Assembly (NCBI RefSeq): GCF_030373225.1
Contig: NZ_JAUCZG010000002.1
Span: forward strand, 62,001-126,000
Length of the DNA: 64,000 nt
Source of the DNA: Hydrogenophaga sp.
GTDB lineage: Bacteria; Pseudomonadota; Gammaproteobacteria; Burkholderiales; Burkholderiaceae_C
Direction of reading: 5' to 3'
The notes under the pieces were generated by a model, which did not search any database, was not told the DNA's origin, and saw only the letters and a program-made list of their open reading frames with translations. Below are positions 45,129 through 54,060 of this stretch, one piece after another; position 1 is the stretch's first letter; the number at the start of each line of letters is the position of its first letter. The position numbers were made by a program, and so were the translations under genes.

Positions 45129-46234
45129 CGCCCGTGGAGCTGCCCGAAGGCGTGGTCAGCCTGGCCGATCACGAACACCACGCGCGCCTGGTGCTCGACG
45201 AATCGGTCTGGGCCTATTTCAACGGCGGCGCGGCCGACGAGATCACCCTGCGCGGCAACGTGCAGGCCTGGCAACAGCTGCAACTTCTGCCGCGTGTGAT
45301 GCGCCGTGTGTCCGGCGCAAACACCCGGGTGAACCTGCTGGGCCGCGAATGGCCCCACCCCATCATGGTTGCGCCGATGGCGTACCAGCGGCTGGCCCAT
45401 CCGCACGCCGAGCAGGCCACCGCGCTCGCCGCAGCCGCACTCGGCGCGGGCCTGGTGCTCAGCACCCAGGCCAGCACCCTGCTCGAAGACGTGGCGCGCA
45501 CCTTCCTGCCCGAGGCCGCTCGCGGGCCGTTGTGGTTCCAGCTGTACCTGTTGCCCGACCGCGGATTCATGCAGACCCTGGTGCAGCGCGCCGAGGCGGC
45601 TGGGTTCGACGCCTTGGTGCTCACGGTCGATGCGCCGGTGCAGGGAGCGCGCGACCGCGAGCGCCGCGCCGGCTTTCGCCGACCTCCCGACATCACGGCG
45701 GTCAATCTGGCCGGGCGCGTGGCGCCCGCCAGGCGCGCGCTGCAGCAGGGGCAGAGCGCGTTGTTCGACGACCTCATGACCCACGCCCCCACCTGGGACG
45801 ACATCGCCTGGCTGCGCTCCATCACCCACCTGCCGGTGCTGCTCAAGGGCGTGGTTCATCCGGACGATGCCCGGCAGGCACTGGCCTGCGGCGCGGCCGG
45901 GCTGGTCGTCTCCAACCATGGCGGGCGCACCCTCGACACCATGCCCGCCACCGCCGCGTTGCTGCCGCGTGTGTTGCAGGCGGTCGCCGGCGATGCGCCG
46001 GTGCTGGTCGATGGCGGCATTCGGCGCGGCACCGACGTGCTCAAGGCCATGGCGCTCGGCGCGTCGGCCGTGCTGGTCGGTCGACCGGTGCTGCACGGCC
46101 TGGCCAATGCCGGAGCCACCGGTGTGGCCCATGTGCTGCGCCTCTTGCGCGACGAGCTCGAGATCGCGATGGCGCTGACCGGCTGCCGCAGCCTGGCCGA
46201 CGCGCCGGGCGTCCTGTTCGCCACCGGCCCTTGA
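45125..46234 (+). CDS. FMN-dependent alpha-hydroxy-acid oxidase (LldD/GOX family)
   Basis: 369-residue TIM-barrel flavoenzyme oxidising 2-hydroxy acids such as lactate or glycolate. It has an N-terminal [20 protein letters not shown], the catalytic base H265 in [11 protein letters not shown] with substrate-binding R268, and phosphate-binding [19 protein letters not shown] and VLVGRP. It lacks a membrane-anchoring loop, so it is probably cytoplasmic. It is translationally coupled to piuC inside an iron-regulated locus, which suggests a role linked to siderophore or 2-oxoglutarate/hydroxy-acid metabolism. Substrate not assignable. Confidence 0.9.
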   Translation: MTPVELPEGVVSLADHEHHARLVLDESVWAYFNGGAADEITLRGNVQAWQQLQLLPRVMRRVSGANTRVNLLGREWPHPIMVAPMAYQRLAHPHAEQATALAAAALGAGLVLSTQASTLLEDVARTFLPEAARGPLWFQLYLLPDRGFMQTLVQRAEAAGFDALVLTVDAPVQGARDRERRAGFRRPPDITAVNLAGRVAPARRALQQGQSALFDDLMTHAPTWDDIAWLRSITHLPVLLKGVVHPDDARQALACGAAGLVVSNHGGRTLDTMPATAALLPRVLQAVAGDAPVLVDGGIRRGTDVLKAMALGASAVLVGRPVLHGLANAGATGVAHVLRLLRDELEIAMALTGCRSLADAPGVLFATGP

Positions 46235-46257
46235 ACATTTTCCCGTGCCTTCATGCA

Positions 46258-46282
46258 AATGCGAAGCATTCTCATTTATGAT
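46258..46282 (+). promoter_or_regulatory. Fur box and -10 upstream of the small peptide/tonB genes
   Basis: AAATGCGAAGCATTCTCATT (46258-46277) contains the palindrome AATGC-N-nearby-GCATT typical of Fur boxes in this group, and runs into a -10 TATGAT (46277-46282). It sits 46 bases before a 25-codon gene and 150 before tonB. Confidence 0.7.
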
Positions 46283-46327
46283 GGACACCGTGAATGCCTC
46301 TCTCGCCAACCCTCTGAAGGACCCGTC

Positions 46328-46405
46328 ATGACCACTGGACTTGTCGCCCTCGGCAGCAGCCTGATCCTGACCCTGGGTGCCGTGTGCTGGATCTTTCGCA
46401 CCTGA
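46328..46405 (+). CDS. 25-residue predicted membrane peptide
   Basis: ATG at 46328, six bases after GAAGGA, encodes a 25-residue peptide whose central 20 residues are hydrophobic (GLVALGSSLILTLGAVCWIF) and which ends RT. It starts just downstream of a Fur box and ends 28 bases before tonB, so it is probably made on the same iron-responsive message. No family is known to me. It may be an accessory peptide of the TonB complex or a leader peptide. Confidence 0.55.
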   Translation: MTTGLVALGSSLILTLGAVCWIFRT

Positions 46406-46433
46406 TGCCCGCACGCCCCACCTCGCTAAACTG

Positions 46434-47162
46434 ATGAGCCCACTCAGCGCCACCCTGGCGCCCTCTCCCACCACCATGTTCGCCGCCGCGCCCTCCCGCC
46501 TGCAGCGCCGCCTTGCCATCGTGCTTGCGGTGGTGGCGCTTCATGTGGCCGCGCTCTGGGCGCTTCAGAACGGCTTGCTGCGACGGGCGGTCGAACTGGT
46601 GATTCCGGTGCAGGTGCTGGCCGAATTCATCGAGCCGCCGCAGCCGGTGGTCGAGCCTCCACCACCGGCACCACCGGTGGCGGCGCCGACACCACCGAAA
46701 CCGAAACCCCGGCCGGTCCCCCAACCCCTGCCGCAACCGGTGGCCGTGCCGACACCCGAGCCCTCGGTGCTGGCGCCCATGGTCCCACCCGGTCCACCCG
46801 CACCCCCCGCACCACCCGCCCCCGTCGCATCGGCGCCGGTCGTCCCGCCGGCCCCGCCCGCGCCCCCGGCGCCCCCCCGCATCGACCTGCCCTCGAGCAG
46901 CGCGGATTACCTCAACAACCCGCGTCCGCCCTACCCGCCACTGTCCCGGCGACTGGGTGAGCAGGGCCAGGTGGTGGTGCGCGTGTTCATCGAGGTGGAC
47001 GGTACCGCCTCGCGTGCCGAGCTGCGCCGGTCCAGTGGCTTCGAGCGACTGGACCAGACGGCCCTGCAGACCGTGCTGCGCTGGCGCTACGTGCCCGGCA
47101 AACGCGCCGGCGTGGCCGAGGCCATGTGGTTCAACGTGCCGATCAATTTCGTTTTGGAATAA
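46434..47162 (+). CDS. tonB: TonB energy transducer
   Basis: 242 residues from the ATG at 46434 (alternative at 46476, 228 residues; neither has a clear ribosome site). One N-terminal membrane span (about 27-45, LAIVLAVVALHVAALWAL, including the conserved His). A Pro-rich periplasmic spacer follows (about 55-150, many Pro-Pro and Pro-Lys pairs). The TonB_C domain has YPPLSRRLGEQGQVVVRV and SSGFERLDQTAL. It passes the proton-motive force from ExbBD to receptors such as the one upstream. Confidence 0.94.
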   Translation: MSPLSATLAPSPTTMFAAAPSRLQRRLAIVLAVVALHVAALWALQNGLLRRAVELVIPVQVLAEFIEPPQPVVEPPPPAPPVAAPTPPKPKPRPVPQPLPQPVAVPTPEPSVLAPMVPPGPPAPPAPPAPVASAPVVPPAPPAPPAPPRIDLPSSSADYLNNPRPPYPPLSRRLGEQGQVVVRVFIEVDGTASRAELRRSSGFERLDQTALQTVLRWRYVPGKRAGVAEAMWFNVPINFVLE

Positions 47163-47189
47163 ACCCCGTCCCCAGGAGTCAGGAACATC

Positions 47190-47936
47190 ATGGAACCGCA
47201 ATTCGCAGCCTCGGGCATCGCCCACGTCTGGGCCCAGGGCGACTGGGTCACCCGCTCGGTGGCCCTCGTGCTGCTGGTCATGTCGCTGGCCACCTGGATC
47301 ATCATCGTGTGGAAGGCGCTGGACCAGCGCGCCCAGCGCGGCCAGGCCAGGGGCGTGGAAGGCTTCTGGCACAGCGCCGACTTCGCCGAGGGCCTGGACA
47401 AGCTGGGTTCGCCCGACGGCAATCCGTTTCGCGCCGTGGCCCTGGAAGGCCGCGAATCGACCCGCCACATCCTGCACAAGGACGGCCACAACGGCTCACC
47501 GCCCCAACGCCAGCTGCACGACAGCCTGGACGTGAGCGACTGGGTCGAGCGCTCGCTGCGCAAAAGCGTGGACGATTTCAATGCCCGCGCCCAGGCCGGA
47601 CTGTCGGTGCTGGCCTCGGTGGCTTCCACCGCGCCCTTCGTCGGCCTGTTCGGCACGGTCTGGGGCATCTACCACGCCCTGCTGGGCATCGGCGCCGCCG
47701 GCCAGGTCAGCATCGACCAGGTGGCCGGCCCGATCGGCGAAGCGCTGATCATGACCGCGCTGGGCCTGCTGGTGGCCATTCCTGCGGTGCTGGGCTACAA
47801 CGCCCTGGTGCGGGGCAACAAGGGCATCAACCACCAGCTCAACCGCTTCGCCCACGACCTGCACGCCTATTTCGTGACTGGCGCCCGCGTCACCGCGGGT
47901 GGCGACGGCAAGGTGTTGCCGATGAAGAAAGCCTGA
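47190..47936 (+). CDS. exbB: Biopolymer transport protein ExbB
   Basis: 248-residue MotA/TolQ-type channel subunit with three membrane spans (about 22-42, 135-155, 180-202). Conserved ASVASTAPFVGLFGTVWGIY and GPIGEALIMTALGLLVAIPAVLGYN are present. It pairs with ExbD to power TonB. 27 bases after tonB and 14 before exbD. Confidence 0.96.
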   Translation: MEPQFAASGIAHVWAQGDWVTRSVALVLLVMSLATWIIIVWKALDQRAQRGQARGVEGFWHSADFAEGLDKLGSPDGNPFRAVALEGRESTRHILHKDGHNGSPPQRQLHDSLDVSDWVERSLRKSVDDFNARAQAGLSVLASVASTAPFVGLFGTVWGIYHALLGIGAAGQVSIDQVAGPIGEALIMTALGLLVAIPAVLGYNALVRGNKGINHQLNRFAHDLHAYFVTGARVTAGGDGKVLPMKKA

Positions 47937-47950
47937 GGAGGAACACCACC

Positions 47951-48361
47951 ATGGCCATTGGAACCACCCAGGACGACGACGACATGATGAGCGAGATCAA
48001 CATGATCCCGTTCATCGACGTGATGCTGGTGCTGCTGATCATCTTCATCATCACCGTGCCGGTGATCAAGCACGCGGTCAACATCGAGTTGCCGCAAGCC
48101 AGCCTCGAAAAAGTGCAGGACAAGCCGGAGAACATCCGCCTCTCGGTGAACGCCGACGGCGCCTACTTCTGGAACGACCAGCCGGTGCAGGACGCCGACT
48201 TCGCAGCCCGCCTGCAGGCCGCCGCGGCGCAGCAACCGCAACCCGAGCTGCACATTCGCGGCGACAAGGCGGTGCGTTACGAGCGCGTGGCCCAGGCCAT
48301 GGCCGCCGCCCAGCGCAGCGGGCTGCGCAAGATCGGTTTCATCACCGAGCCGGCGCCATGA
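47951..48361 (+). CDS. exbD: Biopolymer transport protein ExbD
   Basis: 136 residues, one membrane span (about 22-42) with the proton-carrying Asp in MIPFIDVMLVLLIIF, and a periplasmic domain ending RKIGFITEPAP. It is preceded by GAGGAG. Its stop overlaps the hemP start (ATGA). Confidence 0.96.
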   Translation: MAIGTTQDDDDMMSEINMIPFIDVMLVLLIIFIITVPVIKHAVNIELPQASLEKVQDKPENIRLSVNADGAYFWNDQPVQDADFAARLQAAAAQQPQPELHIRGDKAVRYERVAQAMAAAQRSGLRKIGFITEPAP

Positions 48362-48558
48362 GCACCGGCGCGCATGCGGATCGGGCCCGGGAAGCCGGTG
48401 CGCTGACCGCGCAGAAAGACGAGACCGCCGGAAACGACTTGCCCTGCCTGTGCAGCACGGCACTGCTGCGCGGCCAGAAAGCCGTGACGATCCGCCACAA
48501 CGGCGCCCTCTACCGCCTTCAGACCACCCGCCAGGGCAAGCTGATCCTCACCAAATAG
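48358..48558 (+). CDS. hemP: Hemin uptake protein HemP
   Basis: 66 residues. The C-terminal half, AVTIRHNGALYRLQTTRQGK followed by LILTK, matches the HemP family, which promotes hemin receptor expression or haem use. It is translationally coupled to exbD and is the last gene of the tonB run. A terminator follows 18 bases later. Confidence 0.9.
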   Translation: MSTGAHADRAREAGALTAQKDETAGNDLPCLCSTALLRGQKAVTIRHNGALYRLQTTRQGKLILTK

Positions 48559-48575
48559 GCGACACCATCGTGGGG

Positions 48576-48611
48576 CGACCCGGGGCATTCGTCATCCCGC
48601 GGGTCGTTTTT
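48576..48611 (+). terminator. Terminator of the tonB-exbBD-hemP transcript
   Basis: CGACCCG (48576-48582) pairs with CGGGTCG (48600-48606), followed by TTTTT. Inner GGGG/CCC pairing extends the stem. Confidence 0.8.
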
Positions 48612-48680
48612 GACCAGCCAGCGGGCCTTCTGCCCGGTTAGCCAGGTCTTTTTTTTGATCGCCGGTGCGGCCCCGGCGGC

Positions 48681-49088
48681 TCAGAGCCCGATGGCCGCGA
48701 TGCCGGCGCGCGCGATCTGCGCGTCTTCGGTCGATTTCACGCCGCTCACGCCCACCGCGCCCAGGCATTGCCCGTCTTTCATGATCGGCACGCCCCCTTC
48801 GAGCATGCCCGAGAGGGCCGGCGCACTCAGGAAGGACACGCGACCCTGGTTGATCACGTCCTCATAGACCTTGCTCTCGCGCCGGCCCATGGCCGCCGTG
48901 TGGGCCTTGGCCGGTGCAATGTGCGCCGAGATCGCCGGTGCACCGTCCAGGCGCTGCAGGCCCAGCAGGTGGCCACCGTCGTCGACGATGGCGATCGTGA
49001 CCGCCCAGTTGTTCTTCAGCGCCTCGGCTTCGGCCGCCGCAGCAATCAGTTTGACGTCGGCGCTTTCCAGCATGGGTTTGTTTTTCAT
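48681..49088 (-). CDS. GlcG/HbpS-family (DUF336) protein
   Basis: 135 residues: MLESADVKLIAAAAEAEA, VTIAIVDDGGHLLGLQRLDGA, and GVPIMKDGQCLGAVGVSG, the DUF336 signature. HbpS in Streptomyces binds haem. Many proteobacterial members sit in glycolate or aromatic loci with unknown roles. It is convergent with the iron operon. No signal peptide. A haem-related role is only hinted by the neighbours. Confidence 0.85.
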   Translation of the reverse strand: MKNKPMLESADVKLIAAAAEAEALKNNWAVTIAIVDDGGHLLGLQRLDGAPAISAHIAPAKAHTAAMGRRESKVYEDVINQGRVSFLSAPALSGMLEGGVPIMKDGQCLGAVGVSGVKSTEDAQIARAGIAAIGL

Positions 49089-49232
49089 GAACTTTGGTCC
49101 TGTGGGGGTGTCAGAGGGAGGCAGCAGGCGGGGCGAAACACGCCGGGTGCCATGGGGAGAACGATACCGCGACCATTGAGGGTCATGGGGTCACAAGTGA
49201 CCTTACCAAAACAGGCGGTTTGCACTCCAGCG

Positions 49233-49260
49233 TGGCACAGGTGGGTCAGAACCCTACAAT
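49233..49260 (+). promoter_or_regulatory. Probable promoter of the BI-1 family gene
   Basis: TGGCAC (49233-49238), a 16-base spacer, TACAAT (49255-49260). The -10 is good and the -35 weak. It lies 77 bases before the start codon. Confidence 0.45.
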
Positions 49261-49337
49261 GCCCTTTCCCCGGTCGGGCGTCATCCAGATGCCCGGAATC
49301 CGGCCCACCGCGTCAGATGATGAAGGAGATCACCACC

Positions 49338-50033
49338 ATGACCGACCACGTACAGACCAGCGGCCGCTTCGGCACCGCGGTATCGAGCGATGCGCAGCGC
49401 AACAAAGTCATGCGCAACACCTACTGGCTGCTGGCCTTGTCCATGCTGCCCACCGTGCTGGGCGCCTGGGTGGGCGTGCAGACCGGCATCACCGCCGGCC
49501 TGGGCGGAGGCCTGGGACTGATCGTGTTCCTGGGCGGTGCATTCGGCTTCATGTTCGCCATCGAGAAGACCAAGAATTCCGCCGCCGGCGTGCCGGTGCT
49601 GCTGGGCTTCACCTTCTTCATGGGCCTGATGCTCTCGCGCATGCTGGCCATGGTGCTGGGCTTCTCCAACGGCTCCAGCCTGATCATGACCGCGTTTGGC
49701 GGCACCGCCGGCGTGTTCTTCATCATGGCCAACCTCTCGACCGTGATCAAGCGCGACATCTCGGGCATGGGCAAATGGCTGTTCGTGGGGGCGCTGGCCA
49801 TCATGATCGGCGCGATCATCAACGTCTTCGTGGGCAGCCCGGCCGCCATGGCCGCGATCGCGACCATCGCCATCATGGTGTTCAGCATGTACCTGCTGTA
49901 CGACCTCAAGCGCATCGTAGACGGCGGCGAAACCAACTACATCACCGCCACGCTCGGTCTGTACCTGAGCCTGTTCAACATCTTCCAGAGCCTGCTGATG
50001 CTGCTGGGCATGTTCGGCGGCGACCGCGACTGA
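49338..50033 (+). CDS. BAX inhibitor-1 / YccA family membrane protein
   Basis: 231 residues from MTDHVQTSGRFG; AAGGAG lies upstream. Seven membrane spans cover most of residues 30-225. Conserved GGTAGVFFIMANLSTVIKRD and the C-terminal SLFNIFQSLLMLLG with an acidic tail GGDRD are typical. YccA modulates the FtsH protease in E. coli; other members leak calcium. The role here is inferred. It is followed by a strong terminator. Confidence 0.93.
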   Translation: MTDHVQTSGRFGTAVSSDAQRNKVMRNTYWLLALSMLPTVLGAWVGVQTGITAGLGGGLGLIVFLGGAFGFMFAIEKTKNSAAGVPVLLGFTFFMGLMLSRMLAMVLGFSNGSSLIMTAFGGTAGVFFIMANLSTVIKRDISGMGKWLFVGALAIMIGAIINVFVGSPAAMAAIATIAIMVFSMYLLYDLKRIVDGGETNYITATLGLYLSLFNIFQSLLMLLGMFGGDRD

Positions 50034-50050
50034 GCGCGACCTGCATCTCG

Positions 50051-50076
50051 AAAAAAGGACCTTCGGGTCCTTTTTT
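50051..50076 (+). terminator. Terminator after BI-1 gene
   Basis: AAAAAAGGACC, loop TTCG, GGTCCTTTTTT: a perfect intrinsic terminator, symmetric enough to work on both strands. Confidence 0.95.
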
Positions 50077-50146
50077 CTTGTCCGCACCGGTTGGCGGCAA
50101 ACGGGGGTCAAGTTCGCGGGGCAAACGCCGAAACAAGGGGAAACCG

Positions 50147-50512
50147 ATGCCCAACACCATGCGACACACCGTCCTCACCGCCTGCCTCCTTGGTGCCGCC
50201 AGCCTGCTGGCCGGCTGTGATGCACTGGGCATCGAAAGCGCCAGCGCGGTGGCAGCGAAGAAGGAAGCCGAGGGCAAGGCCATCGGCAGCGCCTGCCGCC
50301 ATGCCGTGCGCAGCATCGAGGACTGCTTCGGAGGCTACCCGCGCGCCGGCAAGGCCGCCGTGTTCGCCGGCTGGAAAGAGATGGACGAGTACATGCGCGA
50401 AAACGCCATCGTGGGCATGCCGGCCGAGCCCGCCCCCACCGAGACCGCGCCCGCTGCCAGCCCGCCGGCACCCGACGGCGGCAAACCGGCCAACGCCTCG
50501 CGCAACTCCTGA
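50147..50512 (+). CDS. Small lipoprotein of unknown function
   Basis: 121 residues from MPNTMRHTVLTA; AGGGG lies upstream. The signal peptide has a lipobox LLAGC (lipidated Cys about 22). The mature part has two cysteines (ACRHAVRSIEDCF) that could form a disulfide, and a Pro/Ala-rich tail after residue 95. No known domain. It is convergent with rlmD, 11 bases away. Confidence 0.75.
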   Translation: MPNTMRHTVLTACLLGAASLLAGCDALGIESASAVAAKKEAEGKAIGSACRHAVRSIEDCFGGYPRAGKAAVFAGWKEMDEYMRENAIVGMPAEPAPTETAPAASPPAPDGGKPANASRNS

Positions 50513-50523
50513 CGGCTGCAGGC

Positions 50524-52011
50524 TCAGGCCTGCCCGGGCACGGCGTCCTCGCCCGGCAACCGCGCGGGATCGAGTTCGAACACCGCCATGCTCTCCACGT
50601 GCGCCGTGTGCGCAAACATGTTGACCACGCCCGCCGCCACACAGCGGTAACCCGCCTGGTGCACCAGCAGGCCGGCGTCGCGCGCCAGCGTGGCCGGGTT
50701 GCAACTCACATACACGATGCGCTGCGGAGGCGTCCAGCCACCGCGCTGGGCCGGGTTCTGGTGCAGCTCGGCCAGGGCCTTGGCCAGCGCAAACGCGCCT
50801 TCGCGCGGTGGGTCCACCAGCCATTTCTGCGCCGGGCCGTCAGACACCAGCAGCCCGGGGGTCATCTCGAACAGGTTGCGCGCGGCAAACGCGGTAGGCG
50901 CCAGCGCAGCACCCCGACCCGCCAGGTTCAACGCCAGGTTCTCGCGCGAACGGGTCACCAGCGCCTCGCTGCCCTCGATGCCGAGCACCTCGCCCGCCGT
51001 GGTGGCGATCGGCAAGGTGAAGTTGCCCAGGCCGCAGAACCAGTCGATCACACGTTCGTTCTTCTTCGCATCGAGCAAACGAAGCGCACGCGTGACCAGC
51101 ACCCGGTTGATGGCCGGATTGACCTGGGTGAAATCGGTCGGCTTGAACGGCATGGTGATGCCGAACTCGGGCAGGGCGTAGGACAGCAGCGGACCTTCCG
51201 CATCCAGCAGGCGGACCGTCTCAGGCCCCTTGGACTGCAGCCACCACTGCACCCCGTGCTGCTGCGCAAACGCACGCAGGCGGCTGATGTCGTCCTCGCC
51301 CAATGGCTCGAGATGGCGCAGCACCAGGGCCGTCACCTCGTCGCCACAGGCGAGTTCGATCTGCGGGCAGGTCTCGCGCGCATCCATGCCGAAGATCAGT
51401 TCACGCAGCGGCATGAGCATCCCGGAGACGTGCGGCGGCAGCACCGGGCAGACCTTCATGTCGGCCACGTAGCGGCTCTTGCGCTCGTGGAAACCGATCA
51501 GCACCTCGCCCTTCTTGTGCACATGGCGCACCGAGAGCCGCGCGCGAAAGCGGTATCCCCAGGCCGGCCCTTCGATCGGGCGCAGCATGGTCTCGGCCCG
51601 CACCTTGCCCAGGTGCCACAGGTTGTCTTCGAGCACGCGCTGTTTCACCGCCACCTGGGCCGATTCGTGCAGGTGCTGCATCTTGCAGCCGCCGCAGGCG
51701 CCGGCGTGCAGGCCGAAGTTCGGGCAACCGGGGCGCACGCGCTGCGAGGACTCGCGGTGCACCGCCGTCACCACACCGGCTTCCCAGTTGTTCTTCTTGC
51801 GGTGAACGTTGACGCTGACCTGCTCGAACGGCAGGGCGCCTTCGATGAAGACCACCTTGCCATCGGGTCGGCGGGCAATGCCCTGGGCATCGATGTCGAG
51901 GGACTCCACCGCAAGCCATCCCTCGGGCAAGGGACGCTCCGGTGCATCGTGGGCCGCAGCGCTGGCGGTGGTGAGAAGGCTGTTTTCGTGAAGGGTGGCG
52001 GCGGTTGTCAT
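50524..52011 (-). CDS. rlmD: 23S rRNA (uracil-1939-C5)-methyltransferase RlmD
   Basis: 495 residues. An N-terminal TRAM domain (about 30-85) is followed by a cysteine cluster for a 4Fe-4S centre (RPGCPNF...ACGGCKMQ). The SAM-dependent domain has [14 protein letters not shown] and the catalytic cysteine in [12 protein letters not shown]. It methylates U1939 of 23S rRNA. Upstream, three tandem GC hairpin repeats separate it from the exonuclease gene. Confidence 0.95.
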   Translation of the reverse strand: MTTAATLHENSLLTTASAAAHDAPERPLPEGWLAVESLDIDAQGIARRPDGKVVFIEGALPFEQVSVNVHRKKNNWEAGVVTAVHRESSQRVRPGCPNFGLHAGACGGCKMQHLHESAQVAVKQRVLEDNLWHLGKVRAETMLRPIEGPAWGYRFRARLSVRHVHKKGEVLIGFHERKSRYVADMKVCPVLPPHVSGMLMPLRELIFGMDARETCPQIELACGDEVTALVLRHLEPLGEDDISRLRAFAQQHGVQWWLQSKGPETVRLLDAEGPLLSYALPEFGITMPFKPTDFTQVNPAINRVLVTRALRLLDAKKNERVIDWFCGLGNFTLPIATTAGEVLGIEGSEALVTRSRENLALNLAGRGAALAPTAFAARNLFEMTPGLLVSDGPAQKWLVDPPREGAFALAKALAELHQNPAQRGGWTPPQRIVYVSCNPATLARDAGLLVHQAGYRCVAAGVVNMFAHTAHVESMAVFELDPARLPGEDAVPGQA

Positions 52012-52030
52012 GCACCGATTGTCTCAGGCC

Positions 52031-52272
52031 ACGATTCGCCGCCGGGCCGCCCCAAGGCGAAACAGCCCCCCGGGGGGCAGCGACCCGCGCAGCGGCGCAG
52101 CGTGGGGGCAACGATTCGCCGCCGGGCCGCCCCAAGGCGAATCAGCCCCCTCGGGGGGCAGCGACCCGCGCAGCGGCGCAGCGTGGGGGCAACGATTCGC
52201 CGCCGGGCCGCCCCAAGGCGAATCAGCCCCCTCGGGGGGCAGCGACCCGCGCAGCGGCGGAGCGTGGGGGCG
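52031..52272. repeat. Three tandem copies of an 80-bp structured intergenic repeat
   Basis: Copies begin at 52031, 52111 and 52192 (periods 80 and 81). Each holds GATTCGCC...GGCGAATC arms around GCCGGGCCGCCCCAA, a CCCCC/GGGGG hairpin, and CAGCGACCCGCGCAGCGGCG. Copy 1 has one arm mismatch. The array starts directly after the exonuclease stop when read in the direction of transcription. A related array lies at 61586-61796. Confidence 0.9.
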
Positions 52273-53058
52273 CTAGACCCAGGCTTTGAGGTATTCGTCC
52301 CAATGCGACTCGGTGGACGCCAGCTCGCCCAGCGTGTCCTTCACCATCGCAATTTCCTGCTCGTACTCGGCTGCGGTCAGGCCGCCACGCATCTTCTGAA
52401 AGCGGCAGTACACCAGGTAGGTGTTCATCACGTCGGTCTCGCAGTAGCGGCGAATGTCCTCGGTCTGTCCGGCGAGGTACTGCGCATGGACCTGCGAGCC
52501 GTCCATGCCGAGCTTGCCGGGAAAGCCGCAGAGTTTGGCCATGGCATCCAGCGGGGCGTTGTTCTTGGGCGAGTACATGGCCAGCAGGTCCATCAGGTCG
52601 AGGTGACGCATGTGGTAACGGCTGATGTAGTTGTTCCACTTGAACTCGCGGTCGTCTTCGCCGAGGTCCCAGTACTTGCCGGCCTCCACGCCGTGGCGCA
52701 GACCGCGGTAGTGCAGCACCGGCAGGTCGAAGCCCCCACCGTTCCAGCTCACCAGCTGCGGCGTGTGCTTCTCCACCGCGTGAAAGAAGGTCTGCACCAC
52801 CTTGCCTTCGCTCTGCCCGTCGCGGTCCACGAACGAGTGGATGCGCAGGCCCTCTGCGTTGCGGAACACGCAGCTGATGACCAGCACCCGCTGCAGGTGC
52901 AGCGGCATGAAGTCGCTCTGGCCCTTTTCCTTGCGCTCGGCCAGCCAACCGGCGTACACCTGCTCGTCGGTTTGATCGGCCGGCACGCCGCGCAGGGCGC
53001 GCAAGCCGTCCACGTCGGGAATGGACTCGATGTCGAAGACGAGCACCGGCCAGGCCAT
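52273..53058 (-). CDS. Predicted 3'-5' exonuclease, PolB-like
   Basis: 261 residues of the family of stand-alone exonucleases related to the proofreading domain of DNA polymerase B (DnaQ-like fold). Exo I is VFDIESIPD, Exo II LVSWNGGGFDLPVL, and Exo III lies near RRYCETDVMNTYLVY. All acidic residues are present. The in vivo role is unknown. It lies 12 bases after nlpD, where rpoS is often found in Burkholderiales. Confidence 0.9.
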   Translation of the reverse strand: MAWPVLVFDIESIPDVDGLRALRGVPADQTDEQVYAGWLAERKEKGQSDFMPLHLQRVLVISCVFRNAEGLRIHSFVDRDGQSEGKVVQTFFHAVEKHTPQLVSWNGGGFDLPVLHYRGLRHGVEAGKYWDLGEDDREFKWNNYISRYHMRHLDLMDLLAMYSPKNNAPLDAMAKLCGFPGKLGMDGSQVHAQYLAGQTEDIRRYCETDVMNTYLVYCRFQKMRGGLTAAEYEQEIAMVKDTLGELASTESHWDEYLKAWV

Positions 53059-53070
53059 GTTGGCCCCGGC

Positions 53071-53973
53071 TCAGCGTTTGGGCAGGTAACCGAGCGGATC
53101 GACCGGCTTGCCCAGGCGACGAACCTCGAAGTGCAGCTTCACGCGGTCGGTGTCGCTGCTGCCCATCTCGGCGATCTTCTGGCCCTGGCGCACGGCCTGG
53201 TCCTCGCGCACCAGCAGCGCCTGGTTGTGGGCGTAGGCCGTGAGGTAGGTGTTGTTGTGCTTGAGGATGATGAGGTTGCCGTAGCCGCGCAGGCCGGCCC
53301 CGGCGTACACCACACGGCCGTCGGCGGCAGCCACCACCGGGTCGCCGATCTTGCCTGCGATCGACACCCCCTTGTTGGTGGTTTCGTCGAAGGTCGACAC
53401 CACCGTGCCCTGCGCGGGCCAGACGAAGTTGAGATCGTCGGCGCCGGCCGTCGCTGGCGCAACCGGTGCCGGCGCGGGCGCAGGCAGCGGCGTGGCCACC
53501 GGGGCCGCAGGGCTGGTGTCGGTCAGCGGACGCGCCACCACACCGGCCGGGTTGACCGGGGTGCTGGCCACGCCGGTGGCCGGTGCCGGCGCAGGCGCAG
53601 GCACGAGGTTGATCGGCGGCTGGACGCGCAGCACCTGCCCGACCTCGATCGCATTGGCATTGGCCAGGCTGTTCCAGGCCTGGAGATCGCGCCAGTTCTG
53701 GCCGCTGTCCAGGGCGATGCGGTAGAGCGTGTCACCCGGCTTCACGGTGTAGTAGCCAGGCTTGCCGGCGTTCTCGGCGCCGGGCAGCAGCACGGTGTCG
53801 GCGGGGCGGGCCAGGCCGCGGTCTTCCACCGGGGCGGGCCCCGAGACGCGGCGGGTCGAACAACCGGCGCTCACCAGCACCACGGCCGCAACGGCGACCA
53901 CGGTCGCCATTTGCCAGGCGCGACGGCGCGGCTCACGGGGCACGGTCGGTGCCAGGGGAAAACGCATGGACAT
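53071..53973 (-). CDS. nlpD: NlpD-like amidase activator (LysM + degenerate M23)
   Basis: 300 residues from MSMRFPLAP; GGGAG lies five bases upstream, and a longer start at 53985 is possible. It is a lipoprotein: hydrophobic segment then SAGCSTR. LysM at about 75-118 (YTVKPGDTLYRIALDSG). A Pro/Ala-rich linker follows, then an M23 domain (about 205-300). The M23 zinc ligands are incomplete: NKGVSIAG replaces HxGxD, while YAHN and LHFEVR remain. This matches E. coli NlpD, which activates AmiC and is not itself a peptidase. Confidence 0.93.
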   Translation of the reverse strand: MSMRFPLAPTVPREPRRRAWQMATVVAVAAVVLVSAGCSTRRVSGPAPVEDRGLARPADTVLLPGAENAGKPGYYTVKPGDTLYRIALDSGQNWRDLQAWNSLANANAIEVGQVLRVQPPINLVPAPAPAPATGVASTPVNPAGVVARPLTDTSPAAPVATPLPAPAPAPVAPATAGADDLNFVWPAQGTVVSTFDETTNKGVSIAGKIGDPVVAAADGRVVYAGAGLRGYGNLIILKHNNTYLTAYAHNQALLVREDQAVRQGQKIAEMGSSDTDRVKLHFEVRRLGKPVDPLGYLPKR

Positions 53974-54024
53974 GAAAACTCCCAACCTGTATCCGGGACG
54001 CGCCGCGAGGGGCGGTCCCGATTG

Positions 54025-54056
54025 AAAAAAGCGCCCCTACCGCCCAAGGCGGTGGG
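54025..54056 (-). terminator. Weak terminator or attenuator between pcm and nlpD
   Basis: Hairpin CCTACCGCC (54036-54044) with GGCGGTGGG (54048-54056), one G-T pair. On the minus strand it is followed after five bases by TTTTTT. It may reduce read-through from surE-pcm into nlpD. Confidence 0.4.
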
Positions 54057-54060
54057 TGAC

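Noticed and set aside
49233..49260. Sigma-54 promoter suggested by TGGCAC
   Set aside because: There is no GC-containing -12 element at the required spacing; a TACAAT -10 fits sigma-70 better.
52031..52272. CRISPR array
   Set aside because: The units are 80-81 bases and abut each other with no variable spacers; they are tandem structured repeats.
53071..53973. Active M23 zinc endopeptidase
   Set aside because: The HxGxD zinc-binding motif is replaced by NKGVS; the protein matches the non-enzymatic activator NlpD instead.
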